From Phylloscopus collybita (Eukaryota; Chordata; Aves; Passeriformes; Phylloscopidae): a stretch of 64,000 nucleotides of DNA. The notes below the pieces were generated by a model. It ran no database searches, had not been told where the DNA came from, and saw nothing but the letters and a program-made list of their open reading frames with translations. Position 1 is the first letter of the stretch, and every line of letters begins with the position of its first letter. The position numbers and the translations under genes were made by a program. Positions 24,608 through 37,900 of this stretch are shown here, piece by piece. The stretch lies in NCBI GenBank assembly GCA_027886175.1, contig JAJNNQ010000003.1, positions 3,494,001-3,558,000 of the forward strand, read 5' to 3'.

Positions 24608-24655
24608 TAAATGTTCGTAAACATTTAAATTTACATTTTAAAAAAATGTAAATTT
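24608..24655. repeat. Two adjacent AT-rich palindromes
   Basis: TAAATGTT (24608-24615) pairs with AACATTTA (24620-24627) over a 4-base loop. AAATTTACATTTT (24627-24639) pairs perfectly with AAAATGTAAATTT (24643-24655) over an AAA loop. The two hairpins share related AAATGT/ACATTT cores and lie about 160 bases past a CR1 fragment. Confidence 0.85.
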
Positions 24656-26680
24656 CATGCATGTTGTTTATTATCATCAAAAGGAATCTCCTTTTCAAAC
24701 AGGAGATTTGGAAGTTCCTGTAGTTCAAAATAGCAACCCTAAAGGGCTTGAATTTTCCTTTGGGCTTAGCTTCTTCCAGATTGCATGAGTCAAGGAAAAG
24801 CCTGAACATACAGGGAGGAAGTGACATAGACATATTGCTCATGATGAGAGCACTCAGCAAATAGGAACCAGAAATTTGGCAGGGGCAGTAAGGAAGATTA
24901 AAATACATCTGGACTAGAGCTGTGGTATTCCAAGGGGTGAAATAACCAAAACAATTGGAAATCAAAATGCATTATTGGATATTTTAACATTCAAATGCCA
25001 GCAACGAGGAGAGGGAATTTGCCAAATTTCAGTGAAATAGTATTTTATGATGGTGAGCTTTCTGCAGTGGCTCAGGTGAACTTCCTGGCTGATTAAAATG
25101 AACTTGTTTTATCTCTAAAGAGACAGAAGGAATGGAGAAAGCTGATGCAGCAGAGCAATAGAGCTTTTGAGTTCATGTAGCACACATAGAAGGAACCTAC
25201 TTTTTGAAGGAGCTGATGATTTTTCTCCAGTTGCAGATGGCAGAAATCTCCAAATCTAAAGATAAAATAATTGCTGACCTCTTACCCTTAAGAGTGATTA
25301 GAAGTGCAATTTCTAATCAAATAAAGTAAGAACTATGTTTACCTAAGGGCTGCACTTCTCAGAACTGCTATTTAATGTGTGTTATGTGCATAAAACAAAG
25401 ACTGGAATTCCTACAGACACTTTTCTGGGTGACACCCTCCTTCTGTTAAAGCCAACATCAGGTTATTGACTCCGGCATACTCCAAATTTCACTTTTACTT
25501 TCTTTTCCCTTCACAATTTAAGAGGTGATTGCTTTGTTTTGACTTGACTCATAACCTGAGGCAAGACTAACGCTGATGTGCAGCGATAAAACTTCCTGTT
25601 AGGGTAAATCCCAAGAAACTCGAGCGACTTTATTGTCAATTTGGACTCCTACCAATGCTACAGTGGAGGATTTTTTTTTTTTTTTTTCATTTTTATTTCC
25701 ACAGTAAAAGTAAGAGGCCCCAGCTGAAAGATGACAGCCAGGCTGCATGTTAGAGCAGTTTAGGTCCAGAGCCAGACCTGTACTCTGCAGCCTGAACCTT
25801 TTTCTAATTAAAATACACTTGATCTACTGTTACAGTGTTTGGGAGCTTTTGAAGTCAGACTCTCCCTTTTCCACTTTCACAGGGTATTTTGAGAAAAGAA
25901 GGTTGTCCCTGCTTTGGGGATTCATAAATGGAGCTAGGTTAATAGGTGACAGTTACCATTGGGTAGAGGAGCTTGTAAACTTCTTATTCCACTTTGATGT
26001 GTCCTAAAGCCCTGAATTTTTTACAGCATTTATCATAATGGTATTTGGTGATATATCAGGTCTAAGAGTGGCCTTGCTGTCTTTCTTTTCCCCCCCTCAG
26101 CTCAATGTCCACTGTCTTTTTAGATCTCTTTTCATGTGTTTCAGTGCAAATTTTGAAACTTGTTCAAGAAATAGGTTTTATATGATTTTCTCAACGCATG
26201 AAGCCTCAGGCTCAGTCAGGATTACCCATCCTCTTTGTCACTTATAACCAAATTTGCCAGTATTTCTTTATAAATACCAAAAGCACGTGGCCTCATCTGA
26301 AGCAAACTTTTTTTTAAAATGGAAGATAAATTTCCATGTTTTTCCTGTAGGAATTACAGTATTGAGGACATTTTTCTTGAAACAGGTTCCTTCCCTTATT
26401 TGAAGGGAAGAGCTAAACCCCTGACTTGAGCAAGCCTCACACTGTTAGCAATGTGCTTTTTAGAGCTCATTCCAAAGCCTGTGCAGATATAACATGATAT
26501 TTGATATATTCACATGAATGAAACACACAGCTGAAAACTTCAGCGTTCTCAGAGGCTGGTGACACTCCTGAGTGTCCCTTCTTGGGAAAACAGTTGTTCT
26601 AGAAGAGCAGGAGTTGGTTTACACTTGATGTTCGGCATATTAACTTCAGAGGATGCTCTACATCAGCCTCAATTGGGTTG
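24656..26680. other. Intergenic DNA
   Basis: This stretch is AT-rich with a T run at about 25671-25688. No gene, RNA or named repeat is visible. Confidence 0.65.
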
Positions 26681-26834
26681 AGGGCTCCCCTGGATCCCTG
26701 GAAGTGCCCAAATCCAGGTTGGACAGGGCTTGGACCAACCTGGGATAGTGGAAGGTGTCCCTGCCCATGGCAGGGGTGGAACTGGATGGGCTTTAAGATC
26801 TCTTCCAACCCAAACCATTCTGGGATTCTGTGAT
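26681..26834 (+). mobile_element. CR1 LINE 3' fragment
   Basis: Sense-orientation CR1 tail: CCTGGATCCCTGGAAGTGCC, AGGTTGGACAGGGCTTGG, GGAAGGTGTCCCTGCCCATG and CTTCCAACCCAAACCATTCT, ending in the GGGATTCTGTGAT motif. It is truncated at the 5' side. Confidence 0.9.
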
Positions 26835-27497
26835 AAATCTGTAAGTGGCAGATGTCCAATACTTTCAGTTAGTGCAGGAGTTCCTTTGCAATAACAAACA
26901 GTCTTGAAGGTGCCAAAGCTGTTACCACTGGTCACAACTCCTGCATGTAGACATAAAAAACCTGCAGAGTGCAAAGCCACAGGCTAATGATCATCCTTGG
27001 GTTTGGTTTTCTTCTTTTTTTTTTTTTTTCACTCACCAAACTGTGTAGTTTGGGTAGAGCAGTCCCATGTAACAGGAAACTCTGCTCAAGAGATCTGGCC
27101 ATAGGTCTTGAAATCCCTGGAAATCTTTTTAGTACTGCCTGGGCCCCAAACCCAGTTATACAAATCCTGTTATAAACCAGATCCAGAACGTGCATCCAAG
27201 CTTTCTATCCTGTTTCCATGCCATAGTGCTTTGTTGGGACACAATTTAAATTCCTTTTAACTCAAGTTCTCCTTGACTACAAGAAACATTGACTGGGATC
27301 CTGCCTTTAAAAACAGCCAAGCAGAGGAGGCTCTGTGCTCAATCCCAGCCAGTCAGGCCTCTTTGATCTGAGCTGCTTTCCACACCAACATCTCCTACAG
27401 GAAAACTGCACGGATAACACCAGAGGTGACACATGGAAGTTACAGACCTCTTTGAATCAGGGGAAGGGAGAGTCCAGCCATGGATTCTCCACACTTT

Positions 27498-27680
27498 CTG
27501 GGCACAGGTTGCCCAGAGAAGCTGTGGCTGCCCTGTCCTTGGCAGTGTCCAAGGCCAGGTTGGATGGGGTTTGGAGCAACCTGGGATGGTGGAAGGTGTC
27601 CCTGCCCATGGCAGGGTGGGGGCAACAAGATCTTCAAGCCCTTCCAACTCAAACCATTCTGTGATTCTCTTCTATGGTTC
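27498..27680 (+). mobile_element. CR1 LINE 3' fragment
   Basis: The fragment contains TTGCCCAGAGAAGCTGTGGC, AAGGCCAGGTTGGATGGGG, GGAAGGTGTCCCTGCCCATG and TTCCAACTCAAACCATTCTG, then GTGATTCTCTTCTATGGTTC, the degenerate terminal 8-base repeats of CR1. It is sense-oriented and 5'-truncated. Confidence 0.9.
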
Positions 27681-29069
27681 TAAGACTTTTAGTCTTTTTC
27701 CAGACCGGGAGCTTCTGACTGTCTTGGATACCTTGTTGAAAAGTCTTCTTGTCCCAAGCCAGGTGGGGACTGAACTGTAAATCTCCTTTTCTTTTACATT
27801 GGGGGAAGAGTTTCTTCTTTCAAATAATGAGCTGCTTTTACTGAAGCAACCAACCAGGAATGTGCTCCTGCCAATTTAAGTTATTTTGCTTTGCACCTAA
27901 AGATTGAGTCTGGAAAAAATGGGTTTTTTTTTATGTTTTACTTTGATCATACTGCTTCTCTGTCCAGTATCTTATAAATTCCTTTTGCCTTGAAGTTTAT
28001 ATGGACTTTACTTTGAGACCATATTTACCCCTGAGATCAGGACTCTGTAGCTGAATGGAATTTGGAAAAGGGATTAGAAAACGCAGGGTATTAAAATGTG
28101 CAGTAAAGAGCTTTTAACTGGTGTCTCTCCATCCCTAGAACCCCTCCAGAAGTGGCCAACAATTGTGATACCTCTGAAGAGGATGATGAGAGAAACAAAG
28201 AGAGAAACAAAAGCAAGAGGCAAAGAGGCTGATTGATGATCCCCACCTCATTAGTAACCTTTTTAAAAGGAGAGAAACCAAAAATTCCTCACTCCAAGCT
28301 CCCTGGTGTGTCCTTTTTTTAAAGTTCCTCCTAGAATGCAGCTGCCCTCTGGACAAAGGCCACTTATGTTTTGCCACATTTTAGGTTTCTGACTCCTATT
28401 CATCAGCAAGAAACTTATCCAAGCTTTTTTTTAGGAACCTCCGTGTGGATTGAGGGCTGTGTGACCTTTAACTTCATCTTTCCATGACAATAAGCACCAC
28501 AAAAGTAAACGACTGGAGTATATTTGTAGCACATTTGCAGAAACAAATCCAGCAAATCCTTCTGGGGTTCTTAGTAACCTCTCAAACGCTGAATAATAAA
28601 CAAGCCACTTGAAGTGAGTACAAAATCCTTTTTGGGGGTTTTTCAATGAAATATGACTTCATGTTTTAGATGTGGCAGGGAAGCCTCTGTATGCAAACCA
28701 CCTTGTGCTGATGAGGTTTTGTTTTTACTTTTTAATGAAGGGAGAAACGCTGACTGAAGTGCAGCCATGTTCTACATTAAAAAGGGAGCAGTATATTTGT
28801 TAGCCAAATTTAACACCTTGTAACAAGAACATCCACTGACAGAAATATTTCTATTTCTTGCAAGTGCAGCCTGGTGGGAAAATGCTGAGGTGTTCTGGCT
28901 CTCAATTTGCACAGCACAATTCTCCTTTTTGTGGGTATGGGCCCTGTCAGGATGGGGTGGTTGCTCCTAAAACTATGCAGGTGTGGTCCCCATGTTCATT
29001 ATATTATAATTATCCATGACAGTCTAGGGATGGCACTGGCCCCTGAACTTCTCAGCAAACACAGAGGCT

Positions 29070-29378
29070 GGAGGCAACTGGGGGTTGGTCTCCTTCCCAA
29101 CAAGTGACAGGATGAGAGGAAACAGCCTCAAGTTGCACAAGGGGAGGTTTAAACTCAATATTAGGGAAAATTTCTTCATGGATAGGGTTGTCAAGCAGTG
29201 GAACAGGCTGCCCAGAGCAGTGGTGGAGTCATCATCCCTGGAAATGTTCAAAGACTGTGTGGATGTGGCACTGAGGACAGGGTCCAGTGGTGAACACGGT
29301 GGTGGTGCTGGGTTGGCACTGGACTTAATGACCTCAGAATTCTTTTCCAGCCTTAAAGATTCCATGGCTTTATGATCC
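29070..29378 (+). mobile_element. CR1 LINE 3' fragment, about 310 bp
   Basis: One of the two longest CR1 pieces in the window. It runs from GGGGTTGGTCTCCTTCCCAA through GACAGGATGAGAGGAAACAG, TTAGGGAAAATTTCTTCATG, GTGGAACAGGCTGCCCAGAG and GGTGCTGGGTTGGCACTGG to a worn end at CTTTATGATCCC. The middle part differs from the shorter CR1 copies, so it may belong to another CR1 subfamily. Confidence 0.9.
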
Positions 29379-29821
29379 CTGACTGGAAGAAACTTCTCCA
29401 GTCCATCTGGTGTTTCTCTCTGACACGAGGGAGATTTTTACACAGAGTTATTCTCTTCTCTACCACTCAGGCACAGTCCGTTTGAGATTTTTTTTTTCTT
29501 CCTCTTCTTTCTTCTCTCCTTGTTCCATGATCTTTAACCCTAAATTATTTAAATTTCTCTGCTATTTACACTCTAATATTCCTCAGCAGCACCCAGCCCT
29601 TGTTGGGTAACGCTGAGAACTTTGGACTTAATGCAAGACCAGGACCTTGGATGTTGTTCCTGCGGGGAACAGGAGTCCCACCGACGCCCTTCAGCCACAA
29701 ATTCCAGCTCCAGAGGAGGTGGGACCAGGCGCTTTCCTGGCATCCCCAGCTCCCGGTGCCTTTTCGGGATGCGACCGCCAGGTGACACCAGATCCCTGAT
29801 GCTGGGGGACATGCCGGGAAT

Positions 29822-30217
29822 TCCCGCTTTTCCCGGGCGGTCGCACTTCTCCGGCGATTCCCGCATCTCCCGGGCAGGCTCGCTTTTCCGAGCATTCCCG
29901 CATCTCCCAACACCCCTGCACATCCCAACCATTCCCACATCTCCCGAGCATCCCCGCATCTCCCGGCCATCCCCGCACATCCCGATCATTCCCGCACATC
30001 CCGATCATCCCCGCACATCCCGATCATTCCCGCATCTCCCGGCCATCCCCGCACATCCCGATCATTCCCGCATCTCCCGGCCATCCCCGCACATCCCGAT
30101 CATTCCCGCATCTCCCGGCCATCCCCGCACATCCGGATCATCCCCGCATCTCCCGGACATCCCTGCACATCCCGATCATTCCCGCACATCCCGATCATCC
30201 CCGCACATCCCGGGCAG
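29822..30217. repeat. 19-bp minisatellite with 38-bp alternation
   Basis: About 20 units of 19 bases alternate between a CCCGCACATCCCGATCATT type and a CCCGCATCTCCCGGCCATC type, so the core has a 38-bp period. Units at the left edge (29822-29960) are diverged, while the centre is nearly uniform, as expected when tandem arrays grow from the middle. Several frames on both strands stay open across the whole array only because the unit lacks stop codons. Nothing supports translation. Confidence 0.92.
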
Positions 30218-33200
30218 GGCCGACGGGGAGAGCCGTGTCTGGCCCGGAGGTGGAATGCTGGGCTGAGCACGGAGAGCTTTGGCTCCACTTTCGTCTCCTT
30301 TTTGTCTGGCCAAACGAAGCTCTGGGAAGGTAAAACCAACTTTGGTTTAGATTTCAGAGTTAAATAAAATGAAAATTCCCCAGAAGGTGACTACGGGGGT
30401 TGAAGTAAACTCCAAATATTAAACTTGATTAAAAAAAACACACTCAAATCGTGGTTACAGACTTCCCTGAGCCAGCACGTTTGTTTTGTGGAGGTCCATG
30501 GAAGTGCTGGCTCCTGGGAAAGTCTCCTGGATCTTTGTGAGGGGATCTTTGTGAGAGGTTCTTTCAGCCCATCTGCCCTTCACATTCCAGGACACCTCTG
30601 TGGAGATCCTTTTGCTCTCATCCTCCTATTCCTGGCTTCCTTGGGTTTTTGTGGCACAGAGTTCCTTCAGATCTGCAGCTGGATGGATTCTGCTCCTCAG
30701 GTGTTTGTATCTGCCCTGAGCTACTGCTGCTTTCCTGTTCCTCTCTCCACACACCTCCTGCTCCTGTGCCATTCCAGGTGTGTGAGGAACATCTGGAATT
30801 TTACAGGGCCTGAAGAACTTGGCTACTGAAAGAAGCAGTGTTTCCTCCTGCACAAAGCAGTAAATGCTACAGTGACACTCTTCTTCCACTCTTCTGCTCT
30901 CTTCACTGGGAGTAGAATCTGTTCAAGGAAAAGTTAGTTGAGAGCACCTCTCATGTTTTATTTCAAAGGGCTCTTTTTATTCACCAGCTTTATCTCAGAG
31001 CCAAAAAAAGAAATGGAAAACAGAAAATAGGGGGAAAAAAATCCTTGCCCAGTGTGCGGCGATTTCTTCGCTGAGTTCAGAGATGTTCATTTGTCACAAA
31101 ACACAAAACTGTGTTTGACAGCGTTCACCAAAGCTTCCCATGATCTGATGCATTGGTGTGGCCCTCAAGGTAACTGCTCTGAGCATCCCACCTCTGCATG
31201 GCACAAGCTGCCTTTTTCCTCCCCTGGGAATGAGGGCTGGTAATTTTCTTCTTCCAAAGTGGGGTTTATTTAAACTACAAAAATGAAATCTCCCACTGTG
31301 TATTTTTTTTTTTTTTTTACAGCTGATTTCGTTTCAGTGGAGATCCTTTGACATTAATATAACGGGGAAAAAATATTTGCTGTGATTTTCTGTAGTTGAT
31401 TTTTTTTCCCCTTCTGTCTATGAATTGCTGATAAAATCCAGGAAAACTTTTCCAGAACTTTTAGGCAGCCTTTGCCAGAGGTTTGTAAAGTGTTTTGAGA
31501 TCTGCAGGACGAACACTCAAAAGTGCCAAGTGAGATGATTATTAAGAGTGGATGTTTATTACCCTGAAACAATCCACAGAGTTTCACTGGAAACAAGAAT
31601 AAAGGGTTTGTAGCCAGCTGATGGAAACTGGGGGCTTGCAAAACATTTTAATTCCCTTCTTCCCCCCTCTGCAGCTCTCGTCCTGCTTTTCCTCGACCTG
31701 CTGTTCTCAGAGTGCTGCTGAGTTGCTTATTTTCAGTGCAAATTTCATTCACACAGCCCAAAGTCTGCACTGGAAGTGAAGCACTTTGGCTGATGCAGCC
31801 TCATTATTTTTCTCCTGGCACAAGGGGGGTTCTGCAAAGCTTAATTGAAACCAACAGGTACCTGTCTCGCCTGCACTCGTTAGGAATGCCTACCTGGTAC
31901 TCAGTTTGTGTACTTGGGCTTGTACAAAAATATTGATGGCAAATTGGTTTCAAACTTCTTATAACAGGCTTGCTGTGGCATCACAGGATTGTTTATGTCT
32001 CAGAATTTCGCCCCTTAAGGTCCAGGTTTGATTTCACAACTAAGAATGCATCTGTTTATCTCTGCTAAATAGGCTTTTTAGCACTGCACAGCCCCACAGT
32101 CACTGGGAGCTGCTCGAACTGGAGGCCTCAGTCGGGGCCCTAAAAGGAGAGGAAACTGGAAATCTGTGGAAGTGGGATTCTTCAGGACACCTCCAAATGG
32201 GGCTTTGGGTCACTCGCTATTCTCAGGAACAGCTTTTATAGGAGATGTTTGTGGAGGGGAAAATCCTGGCACTCTTAAAAGCATTGGAAACATGTTTTTC
32301 TTTTCAGTGGACATCTGTTGTGCTAAAAACAAAACAGGGCTAGAAAGTAATGTCTTTGTGGGTCCAGATTTTCTTCACTGTTTGTCCATTCCCAGACCAA
32401 ACCAGATTTGTCAGAAGCCTTGCTGAGCATCAGTGAAGTGTTGATGTAAGTACAACACTCTGAAGTGTGCTTGGAGAAATCCCATCAGAGCTCAGGGAAA
32501 CGTGAGCCAAAGGCAGAGAGAGCATCCCCAGCAGCCTGGAGTTCACCCTGCTGGAGGGGAGCTCCAAATTTTTAGGAGAAAGTAAAAATGCTCCTGGAAT
32601 TCAACTTCTGCAGCTTTGATTTGTCATCTCTGAGCACACGGACTCTGCTTGATTGGCAATGGAAAGCGAGTTCGGTGGTGGCACCAGGAATGTGCTGGGC
32701 AAGGTCAAAGCAGTTTGAGGCAGCAATTTCTTCCCTTGGTAACACAAGGCAGAGATGTTTCACCAGCAAAGTGGAGGTCGGGATGATTCAGGGTCAGACT
32801 TAAAAGTGCCAGCCTTGAAAGGGTGATAAACACAGAGTTTTCCAGTGTTCAACTGGTTTTACAGCTGATTACTCCACAGTGAGCAATGGGTAGTCAGGAA
32901 TCGTAAAAAAACCCTGCTGCTTTTACACCTGAGGGGAGGAGAACATGGTGGAAGTTTCTTTGAATACCCATTTTTTTTGGTATGTTGTAAACATGTCAGG
33001 AGAGCTCTTTGCAGGGTGAGATTTTCCCTCTGGGCTCCACGAGTTGAAAACTGGCTGGACTAGGTAGTGACAGTCTTCCTAGAGTTGGACACGGTCCCTA
33101 ATTCTGGAAGATAAGATTGTGGGCATTTTTGGTTTTTTTTAGAAGCAGGAGATTCACTGAGTGAGAATAATTTATGTTTCCTAAGCATGCCACATTTCTT

Positions 33201-34666
33201 TAATATGCCTTTTCTACAGGCAAAATGTGGCTGTGTCCTGTCCATCATCTGTCCAAGAAATGGGAAAGTGAGTGACAGAAACTATTTGTTAAAAATGCTT
33301 TAAATTGTTCCACAAATGCTACGGGAAAGAAACGTTCTTTATGTAGTTACAGTGTGATCTGTACTTAAAGTGAAATATACTGGGGGAAAAAACCGTGGTC
33401 AATGGGGTGTGTTAAAGGGCTTTTATTTGCATGGATGATCCACTTTGCCAGCTCTGATTTATAAATCTGTGGATTCTGACTAAATATTCATTTGAGTAGT
33501 ATTTTCCCCTCATAACCACATATTAGAGCTGGAGTTTGCTCAGCAAAACTGTCACCCCAGCTCCAAAGATCAGATCTTTCTCAGCATCCTGATCTGTCTC
33601 GAGCTTAATGATAAGAAATTTATTTTACATATCTAGGGCTAACAAAACAAAGTCACTGCAGAGGGGACCAGGTGGAAACATTCATGTTCTCTGATGTTTA
33701 GACTTGTATATCACAACAGCTAGTGATTTCTAGAGACTGATGGTTTATTATTAGTTTATTTCTCATAATTAGGCTGTCTGTGTGCTCACATGGACTTTGT
33801 GAGTCACATCTCAGCTCATTATCTTGGGAAATAGACCTATTATTTTTGAAAGCCATCCAGTCAATAAATTAGCTTGGAAGAAATGATAGTCCAAAACACC
33901 TTTTCAATAGATTGCTGTCATGCTTGGTTCCTATCAAAGAGAAGGCTGGATTTTTTGTCATGACATATGGATTAACTGAGCCTTTCCTGCTGGGAGAAAA
34001 CAAAAGGCAATTGGTGATGCATGGAGCAAAAAAAAGATCTTAAAACAGAGACATCAACAAAGAAACACGACAGCATGAAAAGACAGAGTACAGTTTGCTG
34101 TCCACATTTACAAAGTCATCCTGCCTGCAGCTCCATCGTGCAGCTTTTGCCTGGTTTTGCCTCAGACTAAGTGACAGTGTTCCTCCACTGCAGCATCTCA
34201 AACCCTGCACCCCAGGCAGGAGGGGGGGAGATGTTAAGCAGAGTTTTTTTGGCCTTGATGGTCCTTTCATGCTTGCTGTCGAGCCACAAGAAGCTCACCC
34301 AGAGTCAACAAGGAATAATTCTCCAGGCACACAGCTCCTTTCTTTGCTCTGGCTTCCATTTGCTCTTCCACACTGCTGGGGCCACATGGAAATTTCAGTG
34401 TGTTACAACAGAACAAGCTGACTGCCACATTTCCCCCTCATTATTTATGCATGAATATGGCTTTTACTGGATATAATTTTTTTCCTTGTGTTTTATGCAG
34501 TTCTGATGTATTTAAATAGCTCATTACATAATGTTTAATGTGACTTTGTAATTGCCAATTACATCTTGATGCTGGATGTAGATATAGCACAGAGATTTAA
34601 CACAGCTGGTTCTCATCTGGTGTGAGACAAAGGCTCTGTGCTGGATCAGCTCACATCCTCACCAGA
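30218..34666. other. Intergenic DNA
   Basis: This holds a T run at 31303-31318 and other short simple tracts. No gene-like exon, RNA or named repeat was recognised. A possible conserved non-coding segment is noted around 33.7 kb. Confidence 0.6.
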
Positions 34667-34905
34667 TCATAAAATCACGGAATATCCTGAGCTGGAAGGG
34701 ACTCACAAGGATCATCCAGTCCAACTCCTGGCCCGGCACAGACACCCCAACAATCCCACCCTGTGCATCCCTGAGAGCGTTGTCCAAAAACTCCTGGAGC
34801 TCCCAGGGGCTTTCCTGGGGAGCCTGGGCAGTCCCCACCACACTCTGGGGGAGGCAGTTGTTCCCAAATCCCAACCTAAACCTGCCCTGGCACAGCCTCA
34901 GGCCA
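34667..34905 (-). mobile_element. CR1 LINE 3' fragment
   Basis: The antisense CR1 3' end starts ATCATAAAATCACGGAATAT, then GAGCTGGAAGGGACTCACAA, CCAGTCCAACTCCTGGCCC, CTGAGAGCGTTGTCCAAAA and CCTGCCCTGGCACAGCCTCA. The TCACAAGGATCATCCAGTCC version marks a different CR1 subfamily from the CTTAAAGATC copies. Confidence 0.9.
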
Positions 34906-37900
34906 GATCCTGAGGCTCAGGGGTTGTTACACTGCGGGTGAGGGAAAGCCCTTGCTTGACAGCAGAAGTGACACGGCCACGAGGATTTTCCTCCTGAGTG
35001 CAGCTTCAGGAATTTTGTACTTCCTGATGGGACATTTAAAATGGAGTCAAGTGAATCTTGATCAGTATCCCGTGCTCTTGCTCAGGTGGTCTGAATTGAT
35101 ATTTTGGCTTTTACCCCTTAAGGATCTGAGCATTTTTGTTTCAGTGTCTTTAGTAATAAATGCTTAGTATTTCCCTGGTTTTCAGAGAGGGAGATATTTT
35201 ATCTACTGTCTCTTTAAAAGTGTGTCACTTCTCTGAAATTCGGGCTATTTGTGTGAAAAATTATTCATCTATTGTGCAGTTGCTGTCATTTTGACTATTG
35301 CTTTTAAGTGTGATTGATTCTTAAAGAACAACTAATAGAGCTCTTTGCCCACTATCCTCTTGTCATTGCTGGAGATAGAAAGAACCCTTTCAGTGAGAGA
35401 AACTATTGATTTTATTACACCTTGTACAGGCTGCCATCAAAACAGAACCAGGGAGCTTGATCCTTCCCTTCCTAATCCCTGTTTTACATTGGCAATTCCT
35501 CCAGCTCGTTTCTGTGAGAAATGAGAGAGGCTCACACAACCCCTGCAGATGGAAGGCTTGGAGCTGCCATCCCTTAAAACACTTATTCAGAAGAAAAGCA
35601 TAAGGACTGTGGGGCTTGCACAGAAACCCTGAAAGGGCAGAAGAAAATGGTCACATCTCTGCTTTACCCACAGAGCCTTTAATTATTGATGAGCTCTACC
35701 TGCTTACATAACTCCCATAATGTAAACAGACCTGCACATCACAGGGATTAATGGATTTGTCCTTAGGCCACCTTGGCAAGGCAGAGAGAACTTAAAGGGA
35801 AATTTGAAATTAAAGCACAACCCCCCAGTGCCTTAAGACATGGAGGTGAAACACAAGTGCTTTAATCCTGGCAGTGCAGTGAGAATTGCCAGCCCAAAGC
35901 TCACAATGGCCGTGATTTTGATCGTGATGTTTCCCTGATGCTTTTAACAATCTGTTCCTGCTTGTGTTCAGAGCTGCCTCTGTCAGAGCAGGGCTTTGCC
36001 TGCCCCTTGCTGACACCCCTCTGTGCTGCCTGAGATAACCTCTCCACAAGCCATGGAGCCAGGATTTATCCTCAACAGGAATTATGCTGGAGGACACAGG
36101 GCTCTATTCTTGCCCGACAGTTCAGAAGAAAAATCTCTTCCTTCAGTGCTTCCTGTACTTCTGCCAGCCTTCACCTTTGGAGGCACCTGACAAAGGAGAA
36201 ATTGGGATGAGAAATTGCTTAGTTCTGGAAAAATGCTGGGAGGAAGAGGGAGCCAAGACAGGGATGGAGATGGGTGGAGGTGCTCAGAGCAGGAGGAGAA
36301 GGCAGCACTAAGCTGAAAAAGAGGTAACTTGGCCTTGGCCCCTCATCTAAAGACTGCTAAATTATCAATCATCACTCAACATAATCCCAGACTGCAGAGC
36401 CCAAACAGACAGGAATTTGTTAATTGTCCAGTATTTAATGCTAGAGGAAAGTGAGATTTAGGGCACATCTTTGTCCCTTATGTTTTCCTATGGGATAATT
36501 TGTGTGGCTTCCTTGTGGTGATGCTGTGGATCCATTTCTCCTCTGCTCCAAGTGACACTGCAGCTCTGCTTTAGGGGCTAAACAGCCTGAAGTTATGATT
36601 TTTTTTACAACTTTACAGCTCTTCTCACGACTCATTTCAGGTCACCTATGAGCTTTGGGAGCAAGAAAACAAACCCAGTTCCCATAAACTTTTAATTCCT
36701 GAGCTACCAAATTCTGGTTCCCGTGCTGCACTTGCTGACCTTTCAGTGAGTAAAACCCAGCCTTAAGAGGGACAGAATGTAAATAAATATATTTACTGGT
36801 ATATATTTACAGGTACACCGGTAAATAATGTATATCTGAACCGTATCACTGCTGTGCTCAACACTTAAACAGACAAAATACAAAAAAGCAACAAAACAAC
36901 AACAACAACAAAACCACAAACAAACAAAACCCAAAACAAACAAAAAACAAACCAACCACCTTAACTTTAAAGATTTTGGCTGCAACAGCCAAAACACATC
37001 CCAGCAGTTGGGAAGCAAATCCCATTTTCACTGGATATGATGTACACAAAGAGAAACTGCTTACAAACTGGGGTTTAGTAGATTGATGCAATTCCTACTA
37101 ACAGGGGCAGTGTCCCGTGGGGCTGCTGCTTTGCTCAACACACTCAGAGTGAAGTGACAGGGGAGGAGCCCCTCAGCTGCAGGGGCATCCCCCTTTATCC
37201 TCAGGGCATCCCCTTTATCCATATCATGCCCACACCAAGCTCTACCTCTCAATTTTATGTCAACTCACTTTTTGCCCTGGCCCAAATTATCAGCTATAAC
37301 ACTAATTGATGTTAAGTGAATGTTGTCTACCACACCAGCTTTATGAAATTAAATGTTTCTGCCCAGTTTTCCTCTCGTGAGTTCAGAGTGTGGGGGAAAT
37401 GCTGTTGCACAAAGTGCTCTGCAGTTGTTTAGATCCACAAAATCAACTTTGTAATTGCTGATCAATCCACAGCCTTTTTTTTTTTATTTTCCCTGCATGC
37501 CTCATTGCTGGGGATAAAGAAAATTTAGGAGGCAACTTGCTGATGTGAAAAAGATGTGATAGAAGCCTCTGACAGCCCTGCAGTGATAACCTTGAGCAGT
37601 AAATATATGGTTAAAAAGAAAAAAAAAAAAAGGTGCTGCGACACTGAAAAAAACATATTTTCTAATTCTAACTGAATTTTAAAAACTGCTAATTTCCCAG
37701 TGTCAGGAACACTGCAAACAAGCTCAGCCAGCAGGTTTGGACTGCCTTGGCACCACTGCTGTAGTCACCTGTGCTATCATGGCATGGGTGCCTTTGCAAA
37801 CTGCAGCTGGTCTTTGCATTTATTCAGCCTCTGGGTGTTCCTCTGTGATCTAAAAGACAAACACATTTCTCTGCTCAGAGAAAACACCATGGCATGCTCT

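Noticed and set aside
26599..27652. Open frames with repeated PCHGQGHLPLSQV-like peptides
   Set aside because: These are antisense translations of CR1 tails, not a protein family.
29622..30266. A 214-codon frame and matching minus-strand frames near 30 kb
   Set aside because: They are translations of the 19-bp minisatellite, whose unit has no stop codons.
36743..37091. Hydrophobic Phe/Cys/Val-rich minus-strand frames that look like membrane proteins
   Set aside because: The hydrophobic stretch is the reverse reading of the CAA-rich simple repeat at 36889-36955.
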